NCBI RefSeq assembly: GCF_003626595.1 | Contig: NZ_RBAK01000005.1 | Coordinates: 310,001-374,000 of the forward strand | From: Micromonospora endolithica | GTDB taxonomy: Bacteria; Actinomycetota; Actinomycetes; Mycobacteriales; Micromonosporaceae | DNA length: 64,000 nt | Reading direction: 5' to 3' | In this document: piece by piece, positions 15,611 to 23,742 of the stretch | Layout of the letters: each line of letters begins with the position of its first letter | Position numbering within the stretch: position 1 is the stretch's first letter | Position numbers and translations under genes: made by a program | Notes under the pieces: generated by a model | What the model was told of the DNA's origin: nothing | Seen by the model: the letters and a program-made list of their open reading frames with translations, nothing else | The model's database searches: none

Positions 15611-17173
15611 ATGGGTCTTTCACACAGGTCCGTGTTCGTCGGGGTGGCCGCGTTGGCCATGGTCGTCACGGCCACCCCGGCGATGGCCGCCGAGCAGGTC
15701 GGCACGGTCCGCGCCGCCGGTGGCGCCACCGCCATCGCGGACAGCTACATCGTCGTCTTCAAGGACAGCGCGGTCAGCCGGACCGCGGTCGGCGCGTCGC
15801 TCACCCGGCTGAAGAACCGCCATGGCGGCACGACGGTCCGGACGTACAGCGCCGCCGTGCGTGGCGCCGAGATGCGGATGACCGCCAAGGCGGCGGCCCG
15901 GATGGCCGCCGACTCGGCGGTGGCGTACGTCGAGCAGAACCACACCGTGTCGATCGCCGGCACCCAGGCGAACCCCCCGTCCTGGGGCCTGGACCGGATC
16001 GACCAGCGGGCACTGCCGCTGAACAACTCGTACACGTACCCGAACACGGCGAGCAACGTCACGTCGTACATCCTGGACACCGGCATCCGGACCACGCACT
16101 CGGACTTCGGCGGTCGCGCCACCTGGGGCACCAACACCGTCGACAGCAACAACACCGACTGCAACGGTCACGGCACGCACGTCGCCGGCACCGTCGGCGG
16201 CACCGCGTACGGCGTCGCCAAGGGCACCCGCCTGGTGGCGGTGAAGGTGCTCAACTGCGCGGGCAGCGGCTCCAACGCCGGGGTGATCGCCGGCGTCGAC
16301 TGGGTGACCGCCAACGCGGTCAAGCCGGCGGTGGCCAACATGAGCCTCGGCGGCGGGGCCAGCAGCGCCCTCGACAACGCGGTGGCCAACTCGATCAGCT
16401 CGGGCGTGACGTACGCCCTGGCGGCCGGCAACAGCAACGCCAACGCCTGCAACTCGTCGCCGGCGCGTACCGCCTCGGCGATCACCGTCGGCGCGACGAC
16501 CAGCACCGACGCGCGGGCGTCCTACTCGAACTACGGCACCTGCCTGGACATCTTCGCGCCGGGCTCGTCGATCACGTCGGCCTGGTACAACAGCGACACC
16601 GCGACGAACACCATCAGCGGCACGTCGATGGCCTCGCCGCACGTCGCCGGTGCCGCCGCGCTGGTGCTCTCGGCCAACCCCTCCCTCACCCCGCAGCAGG
16701 TGCGTGACTCGCTGGTCAACAACGCCACCAGCAACGTGGTGACCAGCCCGGGCACCGGCTCGCCGAACAAGCTGCTCTACGTCGGTGACGGCGGCACCAC
16801 CCCGCCGCCCCCGCCGCCGCCCCCGGGCTGCAGCGGCACCAACGGCACCGACGTCGCCATCCCGGACGCCGGCTCCGCGATCAGCAGCTCGATCACCATC
16901 TCCGGCTGCGACCGGGCCGCCTCGGCGACCTCGACGGTGGCGGTGAACATCGTGCACACCTGGCGCGGTGACCTGGTCGTCGACCTGGTCGCGCCGGACG
17001 GGTCGGCGTACCGGCTGAAGAACAGCAGCAGCTCGGACAGCGCCGACAACGTCGTCGCCACCTACACGGCCAACCTGTCCAGCGAGGCCGCGAACGGCAC
17101 CTGGCGGCTCCAGGTCCGGGACGTGTACCGGTACGACACCGGATACATCAACACCTGGACGCTGACCGTCTGA
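15611..17173 (+). CDS. Secreted subtilisin-like protease (S8) with C-terminal P-domain
   Basis: A 520-residue extracellular protease of the aqualysin/proteinase-K group. ATG 15611 follows GGGAGGTAGGGAG and gives a clear signal peptide ending ATPAMAAE (cleavage near residue 27). An inhibitor I9-type propeptide (SYIVVFKDSAVSRT) follows. Catalytic residues are Asp156 (LDTGI), His187 (GHGTHVAG) and Ser339 (GTSMASPH). A PPPPPPPP linker leads to a proprotein-convertase P-domain with VNIVHTWRGDLVVDLVAPDG and a C-terminal WTLTV. Two terminal cysteines in the P-domain may pair. Likely role: secreted protein degradation during growth on complex substrates. Confidence 0.96.
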   Translation: MGLSHRSVFVGVAALAMVVTATPAMAAEQVGTVRAAGGATAIADSYIVVFKDSAVSRTAVGASLTRLKNRHGGTTVRTYSAAVRGAEMRMTAKAAARMAADSAVAYVEQNHTVSIAGTQANPPSWGLDRIDQRALPLNNSYTYPNTASNVTSYILDTGIRTTHSDFGGRATWGTNTVDSNNTDCNGHGTHVAGTVGGTAYGVAKGTRLVAVKVLNCAGSGSNAGVIAGVDWVTANAVKPAVANMSLGGGASSALDNAVANSISSGVTYALAAGNSNANACNSSPARTASAITVGATTSTDARASYSNYGTCLDIFAPGSSITSAWYNSDTATNTISGTSMASPHVAGAAALVLSANPSLTPQQVRDSLVNNATSNVVTSPGTGSPNKLLYVGDGGTTPPPPPPPPGCSGTNGTDVAIPDAGSAISSSITISGCDRAASATSTVAVNIVHTWRGDLVVDLVAPDGSAYRLKNSSSSDSADNVVATYTANLSSEAANGTWRLQVRDVYRYDTGYINTWTLTV

Positions 17174-17188
17174 GCCCGCTCCGACGGT

Positions 17189-17222
17189 GAGGCCCCTTCC
17201 GGATCCGTCCGGAGGGGGCCTC
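17189..17222 (+). terminator. Subtilase terminator
   Basis: A 15-bp stem with one G-U pair (left arm GAGGCCCCTTCCGGA) and a 4-nt loop begins 15 bp after the stop codon. It also ends just before the convergent glycosyltransferase stop, so it may serve both strands. Confidence 0.75.
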
Positions 17223-17234
17223 CTGCGGGTCGGG

Positions 17235-18056
17235 TCAGACCGCGAAGTCGCCCGGGTGCGCGGTGGCCGGGGCCGGCGGGCGGGCCTTCCACACGCCGGT
17301 CTTCTGGGCGGCGAGCCGGGCCAGGTAGGCCGGGTTGAGGACCACGTAACGCTTCCACAGCCGCTTCGGCTCCAGGCCGAGCCGCCAGAACCACTCCAGG
17401 CCCGCGCGCTGCATCCACGCCGGGGGCCGGCGGAGCAGGCCGGCGTGGTAGTCGAACGCCGCCCCGACGGCCATCAGCGGCATGTCCAGCAGGGGTCGCA
17501 TGGCGTACGCGAAGACCTCCTGGCGGGGGCAGCCGAGCCCGACCAGGACGAGCCGGGCCCCGCTGGACCGGATCCGGTCGGCGATCTCGCGGTCCTCGCC
17601 CGGCTGCACCGCGCGGAACTTGGACGCCTCCACGCCGGCGATCTTGAGCGCCGGGAACATCCGCTCCAGCTGGGGGATCAGCCGCCCGAGGGTCTCCTCG
17701 GTCGAGCCGTACAGGTAGACCGGCAGCCCCGCGTCGGCGAACCGGGCCAGCACCCGCAGGGTGAGTTCCGGGCCGTACACCCGGTCGGTCAGGCCGGCGC
17801 CGTGCAGCAGGTTGAGCGCCCAGCGCACCGGCTGCCCGTCGGGGGTGACCACGTCGAAGGAGTTCAGCCGGGCGTTGTGCGCCGGGTCCAGCACGCCGGT
17901 CATCACGCCGTGCACGGCGAGCGCGGTCAGGGCCAGCGGGCGACGCTCGTGGGCCGCCGACACCACCTGCTCGGTGGCGTCGGCGTAGTCGGTGGCGTCG
18001 ACCAGGACGCCCAGAACGTTGCGCTTGGTGACCCGGTTCACGGCTTCGGTACCCAC
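17235..18056 (-). CDS. WecG/TagA/CpsF-family glycosyltransferase
   Basis: A 273-residue GT26 glycosyltransferase, the family that adds ManNAc or a related sugar to an undecaprenyl-linked acceptor in teichoic-acid or capsule assembly. Family motifs include [11 protein letters not shown], the substrate-loop [13 protein letters not shown], the nucleotide-binding [12 protein letters not shown], and [14 protein letters not shown], with a membrane-targeting C-terminus ([19 protein letters not shown]). It overlaps the upstream epimerase by 19 bp. An alternative GTG five codons in (18041) would give a 4-bp GTGA overlap and may be the real start. With the epimerase it forms a small glycan-assembly operon. 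Confidence 0.9.
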   Translation of the reverse strand: MGTEAVNRVTKRNVLGVLVDATDYADATEQVVSAAHERRPLALTALAVHGVMTGVLDPAHNARLNSFDVVTPDGQPVRWALNLLHGAGLTDRVYGPELTLRVLARFADAGLPVYLYGSTEETLGRLIPQLERMFPALKIAGVEASKFRAVQPGEDREIADRIRSSGARLVLVGLGCPRQEVFAYAMRPLLDMPLMAVGAAFDYHAGLLRRPPAWMQRAGLEWFWRLGLEPKRLWKRYVVLNPAYLARLAAQKTGVWKARPPAPATAHPGDFAV

Positions 18057-19111
18057 TTGTCGACGTTGGCCTCGTGGATCTCACGCATGATCATTGGTAC
18101 GTCGTACACCTGCTTCCAGTCCGGATAGTCGGCCTGGAACGCCTCGTTGGAACCGATCCACCACTTGTGGTCGCCGATCCGGTTGGCCTCGACGTACTCG
18201 GTGATCATCTCCTGGCCGGTGATCTGCTCGGCCAGGGCGAACGCCTCCCGGTTGGAGGTGTTGGAGTGCCGGCCGCCGCCCAGGTTGTAGACCGCCGCGG
18301 AGCGCGGCTGGCGGAAGAACGCCTCGAACGCGGACACCACGTCCGAGCTGTGGATCGCGTCCCGCACCTGCTTGCCCTGGTAGCCGAAGATCTTGTAGGT
18401 CCGGCGTTCCATGTTGGCCCGCATCACGTAGCCGAGGAAGCCGTGCAACTCGGTGGCGGAGTGGGCCGGGCCGGTGAGCGTGCCGCCCCGGAAGCAGGCG
18501 GTCCGGATGCCGAAGTAGCGGCCGTACTCCTGCACCATCACGTCGGCGGCCACCTTCGAGGCCCCGAACACCGAGTGCAGGCACGCGTCGATCGACATGT
18601 CCTCCCGGATGCCCTGCTCGTACGGGTGGCCGGGCTCGATCTCCCACCGGGTGTCCAGCTCCCGCAGCGGCAGGCTGTTCGGCCGGTCGCCGTAGACCTT
18701 GTTGGTCGAACAGTGGATGACCGGCGCCTCGGGACAGTGTTGCCGCACGTTCTGGAGCACGTTGAGGGTGCCGCCGGCGTTCACGTCGAAGTCGGTGAAC
18801 GGGTCCCGCACGGCCCAGTCGTGGGACGGCTGCGCGGCAGTGTGGATCACCACGGCGATGTCCGAGCCGTATCGCCCGAAGAGCTTCGCCAGCGCGTCCC
18901 GGTCCCGGATGTCGATGCTGTGGTGCGCGTACGCGGCGCCCAGCTCGTCGCTCAACCTCCGGACGTTCCAGGCGGTGGACGCCTCCGGGCCGAAGAACTC
19001 CTGCCGCATGTCGTTGTCGATGCCGACGACGTCGAGACCGAGGCCGGCGAAGTGCCGGACCGCCTCGGAGCCGATCAGACCGCCCGACCCGGTCACGAAT
19101 GCGACACTCAC
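18038..19111 (-). CDS. NAD-dependent sugar epimerase, CDP-paratose/tyvelose epimerase-like
   Basis: A 357-residue extended short-chain dehydrogenase. The NAD-binding GSGGLIGSE motif is at residues 8-16, followed by VVGIDND, the NNAG-type [13 protein letters not shown] and FRGGTLTGP. Overall it most resembles CDP-paratose/tyvelose 2-epimerases. The usual YxxxK catalytic pair reads FGASK here, so the tyrosine is replaced by phenylalanine; nearby KVYGDRPN supplies another tyrosine. GTG 19111 follows AGGAG by 8 nt and is preferred to an upstream ATG that would add 14 uncharacteristic residues. Its 3' end overlaps the glycosyltransferase start. The sugar is unknown. Confidence 0.85.
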   Translation of the reverse strand: MSVAFVTGSGGLIGSEAVRHFAGLGLDVVGIDNDMRQEFFGPEASTAWNVRRLSDELGAAYAHHSIDIRDRDALAKLFGRYGSDIAVVIHTAAQPSHDWAVRDPFTDFDVNAGGTLNVLQNVRQHCPEAPVIHCSTNKVYGDRPNSLPLRELDTRWEIEPGHPYEQGIREDMSIDACLHSVFGASKVAADVMVQEYGRYFGIRTACFRGGTLTGPAHSATELHGFLGYVMRANMERRTYKIFGYQGKQVRDAIHSSDVVSAFEAFFRQPRSAAVYNLGGGRHSNTSNREAFALAEQITGQEMITEYVEANRIGDHKWWIGSNEAFQADYPDWKQVYDVPMIMREIHEANVDKWVPKP

Positions 19112-19221
19112 ACGCCACTCCTGGTCCGTCGGAGGCAGAAACCATCGGAGCATAGCGTGACGAACGGCACGGCCCCGATACGGAGCGAGGGCCCCGCTGA
19201 TGCGGAGCCCTCGTCAACTGG

Positions 19222-19304
19222 TGGGGATGGGGGGAGTTGAACCCCCACGTCCTTTCGGACACACGGACCTGAACCGTGCGCGTCTGCCATTCCGCCACAT
19301 CCCC
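19222..19304 (-). tRNA. tRNA-Leu (anticodon CAG)
   Basis: Reverse-strand cloverleaf of 83 nt. Acceptor arms GGGGATG and CATCCCC pair over 7 bp with discriminator A. The anticodon loop TTCAGGT gives CAG. A long variable arm (TGTCCGAAAGGAC region) marks a type II tRNA, as expected for leucine. The T-arm GGGGG-TTCAACT-CCCCC is perfect. CCA is not encoded. A minus-strand TAGAAT at 19365-19370 could be its -10 element. Confidence 0.97.
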
Positions 19305-19391
19305 GTGGCTCGACCTCGAACACTGTAGTCCGGGTCGGTCCCGCCGTCTCCAGCAGGCCCGGCCATTCTACGCGGCTTCGGGTCGTTGCCG

Positions 19392-19408
19392 CGAACGGTT
19401 ACCGTTCG
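19392..19408. promoter_or_regulatory. 17-bp palindrome upstream of fhaA
   Basis: CGAACGGT-T-ACCGTTCG is a perfect palindrome with 8-bp arms, 132 bp before the fhaA GTG and 88 bp from the 5' end of the divergent tRNA-Leu. It is a good operator candidate for the growth-control operon. The surrounding 19305-19539 interval contains no gene that I can support. Confidence 0.5.
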
Positions 19409-19539
19409 TGGCGGACGAAAGATTAGCACGGGTTTTCCCGGCCGCTGCGGAGGGCTGTCAGCCCCGGAGCCGAGCGGCGTGTGAGCTGCGCGCGCGCCGG
19501 CCGGATACCATCATGTCCTCGGGACCCGAGGAGGAGCCG

Positions 19540-20295
19540 GTGAGCGTGCTGCAACGCTTCGAGAAGCGTCTGGAAGGCCTGGTCGAGGGGGCCTTTGCCA
19601 AGGTCTTCAAAGGGGTGGTCCACCCCGTGGAGATCCTCAACGCCATGCAGCGGGAGGCCGAGGCGCACAAGGCGATCCTGGCCGGTGGGCGCACGTTGGT
19701 GCCCAACCGCTACGTGATCGATCTCTCGCCGTACGACCACAGTCGGCTGGCGCCGTACGCCGCCGCGCTGGCCCAGGAACTGGCCCAGTCGCAGGCGGAG
19801 TTCATCGGCGAGCAGGCGTGGACGGTCTACGGCGACGTGATCGTGGAGATCGAACGCGGCGAGGGACTGGACACGGGCATGTTCCGGGTCACCGCCGAGG
19901 TCTACACCGGCGGCGAGGTGGCCCCGGCGCCCGGCTACGACGCCGGCCCGCCCGCCTACCCGGCATACGACCAGGGTGGTGGCTACGGCCCGCCGCCGGG
20001 GCACGGTGGCGGTCGCAACGTCCGGCTGGTGTCCGGGGACGGGCGCACCTACCCGCTCCAGATGGGCTCGACCGTCATCGGCCGTGGTGACCAGGCCAAC
20101 CTGCGCCTGCCCGACGTCGGCATCTCCCGCCGGCACGCCCGGCTGGACTTCGACGGCGGCCAGGTCGTGCTGACCGACCTCGGCTCCACCAACGGCACGA
20201 TGGTCAACGGCCAGCGGGTGTCGGCTGTCGCTCTCAACCCGGGTGACATGGTGCAGCTCGGCACCACCACGTTGACCTTCCGCGTGGACGGCTGA
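19540..20295 (+). CDS. fhaA: FHA-domain protein FhaA (DUF3662 + FHA)
   Basis: A 251-residue signalling adaptor and first gene of the growth-control operon. The N-terminal 125 residues are DUF3662 (LQRFEKRLEGLVEGAFAKVF, then ALVPNRYVIDLS-like segment). A Gly/Pro/Tyr-rich linker follows, then a C-terminal FHA domain with VIGRGDQANLRL, SRRHARL and LGSTNGTMVNG, which binds phosphothreonine. GTG 19540 is chosen because AGGAGG lies 4-5 nt upstream; ATG 19513 is in frame but has no such site. In mycobacteria FhaA binds PknB-phosphorylated MurJ (MviN) and restrains peptidoglycan synthesis. Gene order matches the mycobacterial operon. Confidence 0.93.
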   Translation: MSVLQRFEKRLEGLVEGAFAKVFKGVVHPVEILNAMQREAEAHKAILAGGRTLVPNRYVIDLSPYDHSRLAPYAAALAQELAQSQAEFIGEQAWTVYGDVIVEIERGEGLDTGMFRVTAEVYTGGEVAPAPGYDAGPPAYPAYDQGGGYGPPPGHGGGRNVRLVSGDGRTYPLQMGSTVIGRGDQANLRLPDVGISRRHARLDFDGGQVVLTDLGSTNGTMVNGQRVSAVALNPGDMVQLGTTTLTFRVDG

Positions 20296-20301
20296 TCCGC
20301 C

Positions 20302-20787
20302 TTGCCGGAACTCGTCGTCACCGTTGCCCGTTTCGGGTTTCTCATCCTGCTGTGGATCTTCGTGTTCACGGTGGTCGGCGTGATCCGGCGGGATCTCTTC
20401 GCGGGCGCCCGGTCGGGCCGGCTGGTGGCCGCCCCCCGGGCGGTGGGAGCCTCGCTCGGGCAACCGGCGAAGCAGGCCAGGGTGAAACGGGGCAGGGCGG
20501 CGCACCAACTGGTGGTCACCGCCGGTCAACTGGCCGGCACCCGGATCACCCTCGGTGAAGCGCAGATCACCATCGGTCGGGCCGAGGACTCCACGCTCGT
20601 CATCACCGACGACTACGCCTCGGCGCGACACGCCCGGCTCGTGCCGCGCGAAGGGCAGTGGTTCGTCGAGGACCTCGGTTCGACTAACGGCACGTACCTC
20701 GATCGCGCTAAGGTCACCGGACCAACCCCCGTCCCCCTCGGCGTGCCGATCCGGATCGGCCGCACTTCTCTCGAATTACGGCCATGA
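20302..20787 (+). CDS. fhaB: FHA-domain protein FhaB
   Basis: A 161-residue membrane-tethered FHA protein. An N-terminal transmembrane helix (FGFLILLWIFVFTVVGVI, residues 12-29) is followed by a basic linker and an FHA domain from about residue 70, with ITIGRAEDSTLVI, SARHARL and LGSTNGTYLD. In mycobacteria FhaB (FipA) links PknA/PknB signalling to FtsZ and FtsQ. It begins with TTG only 6 bp after the fhaA stop codon and ends overlapping pstP by 4 bp (ATGA), so translation of the three genes is coupled. Confidence 0.94.
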   Translation: MPELVVTVARFGFLILLWIFVFTVVGVIRRDLFAGARSGRLVAAPRAVGASLGQPAKQARVKRGRAAHQLVVTAGQLAGTRITLGEAQITIGRAEDSTLVITDDYASARHARLVPREGQWFVEDLGSTNGTYLDRAKVTGPTPVPLGVPIRIGRTSLELRP

Positions 20788-22226
20788 CTCTGACCCTGCG
20801 CTACGCGGCCCACAGCGACCGCGGTCTGATCCGAGACGGCAATCAGGATTCCGTCTACGCCGGACCGCGGCTACTCGCCGTTGCCGACGGCATGGGCGGC
20901 ATGGCCGCCGGTGACGTCGCCAGCAACATCGTCATCGGTGCCATGGCGCCGCTCGACGAGGACGTCCCGGGGGACGCCCTCGTCGATGCGCTGCGTTCGG
21001 CCGTGAGCGCCGCCACCCAGCAGCTCCGCGAGACGGTGGACGCCAACCCGCAGCTGGAGGGGATGGGCACCACGCTGACCGCGATCCTCTTCTCCGGCAG
21101 CAAGGTCGGCATGGTCCACATCGGTGACTCGCGGGCCTACCTCCTGCGCAACGGAGAGTTCGCGCAGATCACCAAGGACGACACGTACGTCCAGATGCTC
21201 GTCGACGAGGGCCGGATCAGCGCCGAGGAGGCGAGCAGCCATCCGCAGCGGTCGCTGCTCACCCGCGCCCTCGACGGCCGGGACATCGACGCCGAGTACT
21301 CCGTACGCCAGGTGCTCCGTGGCGACCGCTACCTGATCTGCAGCGACGGTCTCTCCGGGGTGGTCAGCGCGGAGACCATCGGCGAGACGATGCGGGAGTA
21401 CGCCGACCCGCAGCAGTGCGTCGAGCGGCTGGTGCAGCTCGCCCTGCGAGGCGGTGGCCCGGACAACATCACGGTGATCATCGCGGACGCCACCGACCAC
21501 GACATCGTCGAGGCGACCCCGATCGTCGGCGGCGCCGCCGCCCGGGACCGCGGAAACGCGACCTCCGCCGACGTCTCCACGCCGGCGGCCCGCGCGTCCG
21601 CGCTCTCCGCGCCGCGCCCGGCCGCCCCCGAGGAGCCCACCGCCAACGCCGACGACGAGCCCGATACGCGCCGGCACCGCCCGGTGCGGGCCGCCGCGAT
21701 GACGTTGGCGGTCCTGGTCCTCCTCGGCGGCGCGGTCTTCGGCGGCTGGACCTACACCCAGCGCCAGTACTACGTCGGCGCGACCGAGGACGGTCACGTC
21801 GCCGTGTTCAAGGGCATCCAGGGCCAGATCGCCGGAGTGGACCTCTCCACCCCCCACTCGGAGAGCCCGGCGGAACTGGAGGACCTGACCCTGGCCGCCC
21901 AGGAGCAGGTCAAGCAGGGCATCCCGGCGAAGAACGAGCCGGACGCCGCGCGTCGACTGGCCGAGCTGATCAGCGAGGACCCGACCAACCCGAACCTCAA
22001 GCCGTTCTGCCCGCCGAGCCCGACGCCGAGCGCGGTCGCGGTGACCACGCCGGCGCCGCCCACCCCGGTGGCACCGTCCGGCCGACCGGTCTCCCCGTCT
22101 CCGGGTGCCCGGGCCACCGGCGCACCCACCGGCACGCCGGCCGCACCGGCGACCAGCCCCGACGCCCTGCCCACCGACACCGTCGCCCCGTCGTTCGACC
22201 CGGCGGCCTGCCGGTCGCCCGAGTGA
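20784..22226 (+). CDS. pstP: PP2C Ser/Thr protein phosphatase PstP
   Basis: A 480-residue membrane phosphatase that reverses PknA/PknB phosphorylation. The cytosolic PP2C domain (residues 1-235) has all metal-binding motifs: RDGNQDS, VADGMGGMAAGD, HIGDSRAYLLR, CSDGLSGVV and GGPDNITVI. A linker of about 65 residues leads to one transmembrane helix (AMTLAVLVLLGGAVFGGW, about 304-322), then an extracellular domain with YYVGATEDGHVAVFKGIQG and a Pro/Thr tail. Start and stop overlap neighbouring genes or nearly so, and the operon order is conserved with mycobacteria. Confidence 0.95.
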   Translation: MTLTLRYAAHSDRGLIRDGNQDSVYAGPRLLAVADGMGGMAAGDVASNIVIGAMAPLDEDVPGDALVDALRSAVSAATQQLRETVDANPQLEGMGTTLTAILFSGSKVGMVHIGDSRAYLLRNGEFAQITKDDTYVQMLVDEGRISAEEASSHPQRSLLTRALDGRDIDAEYSVRQVLRGDRYLICSDGLSGVVSAETIGETMREYADPQQCVERLVQLALRGGGPDNITVIIADATDHDIVEATPIVGGAAARDRGNATSADVSTPAARASALSAPRPAAPEEPTANADDEPDTRRHRPVRAAAMTLAVLVLLGGAVFGGWTYTQRQYYVGATEDGHVAVFKGIQGQIAGVDLSTPHSESPAELEDLTLAAQEQVKQGIPAKNEPDAARRLAELISEDPTNPNLKPFCPPSPTPSAVAVTTPAPPTPVAPSGRPVSPSPGARATGAPTGTPAAPATSPDALPTDTVAPSFDPAACRSPE

Positions 22227-22254
22227 GCGCCGGCTCGAATCCTCAGGACGATCC

Positions 22255-23742
22255 GTGACCGCAGCGGCAACCCCGGCATCCTCGCCCGCCAACGCGGGGG
22301 AGCGACCCGGCGTACGCCTGGCCCGGTCCCGGCGCAACGCCGAGCTGTCGCTGCTGCTGCTGGCGATGGTGCTGGTGGCCGCGTACGGGGCGATGGTCGA
22401 GGCGAACGTCCTCGAGACGGTGACCCCGGACTTCTGGATCCCGGCCGCCACGCTCACCGCGGTCTTCCTCGGCCTGCACGTGGTGATCCGGTTCCTGGCC
22501 CCGTTCGCCGACCCGGCGCTGCTGCCGGCGGTCGCCCTGCTCAACGGTCTGGGCGTCGGCTTCCTGCGCCGGTTCGACCTGGCCCGGGCCACCCCGGCCG
22601 AGCGCGCCGAACTGGCCACCTTCGCCGGCACCGGCGGCCGGCAGCTGGCCTGGACGCTGATCTCGGTGCTCCTCGCCGCCGCGCTGCTCGTCGTGGTCCG
22701 GGACCACCGTTCGATCTCCCGGTACGCCTACACCCTCGGGCTGGGCGGCATCGTGCTGGTCATGCTCCCGGCGGTGCTGCCGGCGAGCATGTCGGAGGTC
22801 AACGGCGCGAAGATCTGGGTCCGGGTCGGCAACTTCGGCATCCAGCCGGGTGAGTTCGCCAAGCTGGCCCTGCTCGCCTTCTTCGCCTACTACCTGGTCC
22901 GCAAGCGCGAGGTGCTCTCGCTGGCCAGCCGGCGGTTCCTCGGCATCGACTTCCCGCGCGGCCGGGACCTCGGCCCGGTCCTGGTGGTCTGGCTGATCAG
23001 CCTCCTGGTCCTCGTCTTCGAGAAGGACCTGGGCACCTCGCTGCTCTACTTCGGCATGTTCGTGGTGACGCTCTACATCGCCACCGAGCGGGTCAGCTGG
23101 CTGCTCATCGGTCTGGTGCTGTTCTTCGGCGGCGTCTACGTGGCGTACGTCCTGGGTGAGGCCGTGGGCGGGCCGTTCGCCAACTTCTACCTGAGGGCGC
23201 AGATCTGGATGGATCCGTTCGCGGATCCTTACAACGACGGTTACCAACTGGTGCAGGGGCTGCTGGCGCTCGGCACCGGCGGCCTGTTCGGGGCCGGGCC
23301 CGGCGGCGGGCAGCCGGGCAAGCTGCCGCTGGTGGAGAACGACTTCATCTTCGCCGGTCTCGGTGAGGAACTCGGCCTGTTCGGCCTCTCCGCCCTGCTG
23401 GTGATCTACCTGCTCATCGTGGAGCGCGGGTTGCGCGCCGCGCTGGCGGTGCGGGACTCGTTCGGCAAGCTCCTCGCCGGTGGCCTGGCGTTCACCCTCG
23501 GCCTCCAGGTCTTCGTGATCGTCGGCGGGATCAGCAAGCTGATCCCGCTCACCGGCCAGACCACCCCGTTCCTCTCCGCCGGTGGCTCCTCGCTGATGGC
23601 GAACTGGCTGCTCATCGCGATCCTCCTGCGGGTCTCCGACGGGGCGCGCCGACCGGTGGTCGGCGGCGGCACGGCGGCCCGCCCCTCCGGCGGCCCGCCG
23701 GAACAGCTGCACGGTGCCCCCACGGAGGTGATCAAGCCGTGA
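22255..23742 (+). CDS. rodA: SEDS peptidoglycan polymerase RodA (FtsW/RodA family)
   Basis: A 495-residue polytopic glycosyltransferase that polymerises lipid II. About twelve transmembrane segments are visible. SEDS landmarks include NGAKIWVRVGNFGIQPGEFAKLAL, FEKDLGTSLLYFGMFV with its catalytic aspartate-type FExDLG motif, and the C-terminal PLTGQTTPFLSAGGSSLMANW. GTG 22255 is chosen because CAGGA lies just upstream and it sits 28 bp after pstP. It overlaps pbpA by 4 bp, as expected for a cognate SEDS-class B PBP pair. It probably functions in polar or lateral growth, with activity set by the kinases downstream. Confidence 0.95.
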   Translation: MTAAATPASSPANAGERPGVRLARSRRNAELSLLLLAMVLVAAYGAMVEANVLETVTPDFWIPAATLTAVFLGLHVVIRFLAPFADPALLPAVALLNGLGVGFLRRFDLARATPAERAELATFAGTGGRQLAWTLISVLLAAALLVVVRDHRSISRYAYTLGLGGIVLVMLPAVLPASMSEVNGAKIWVRVGNFGIQPGEFAKLALLAFFAYYLVRKREVLSLASRRFLGIDFPRGRDLGPVLVVWLISLLVLVFEKDLGTSLLYFGMFVVTLYIATERVSWLLIGLVLFFGGVYVAYVLGEAVGGPFANFYLRAQIWMDPFADPYNDGYQLVQGLLALGTGGLFGAGPGGGQPGKLPLVENDFIFAGLGEELGLFGLSALLVIYLLIVERGLRAALAVRDSFGKLLAGGLAFTLGLQVFVIVGGISKLIPLTGQTTPFLSAGGSSLMANWLLIAILLRVSDGARRPVVGGGTAARPSGGPPEQLHGAPTEVIKP

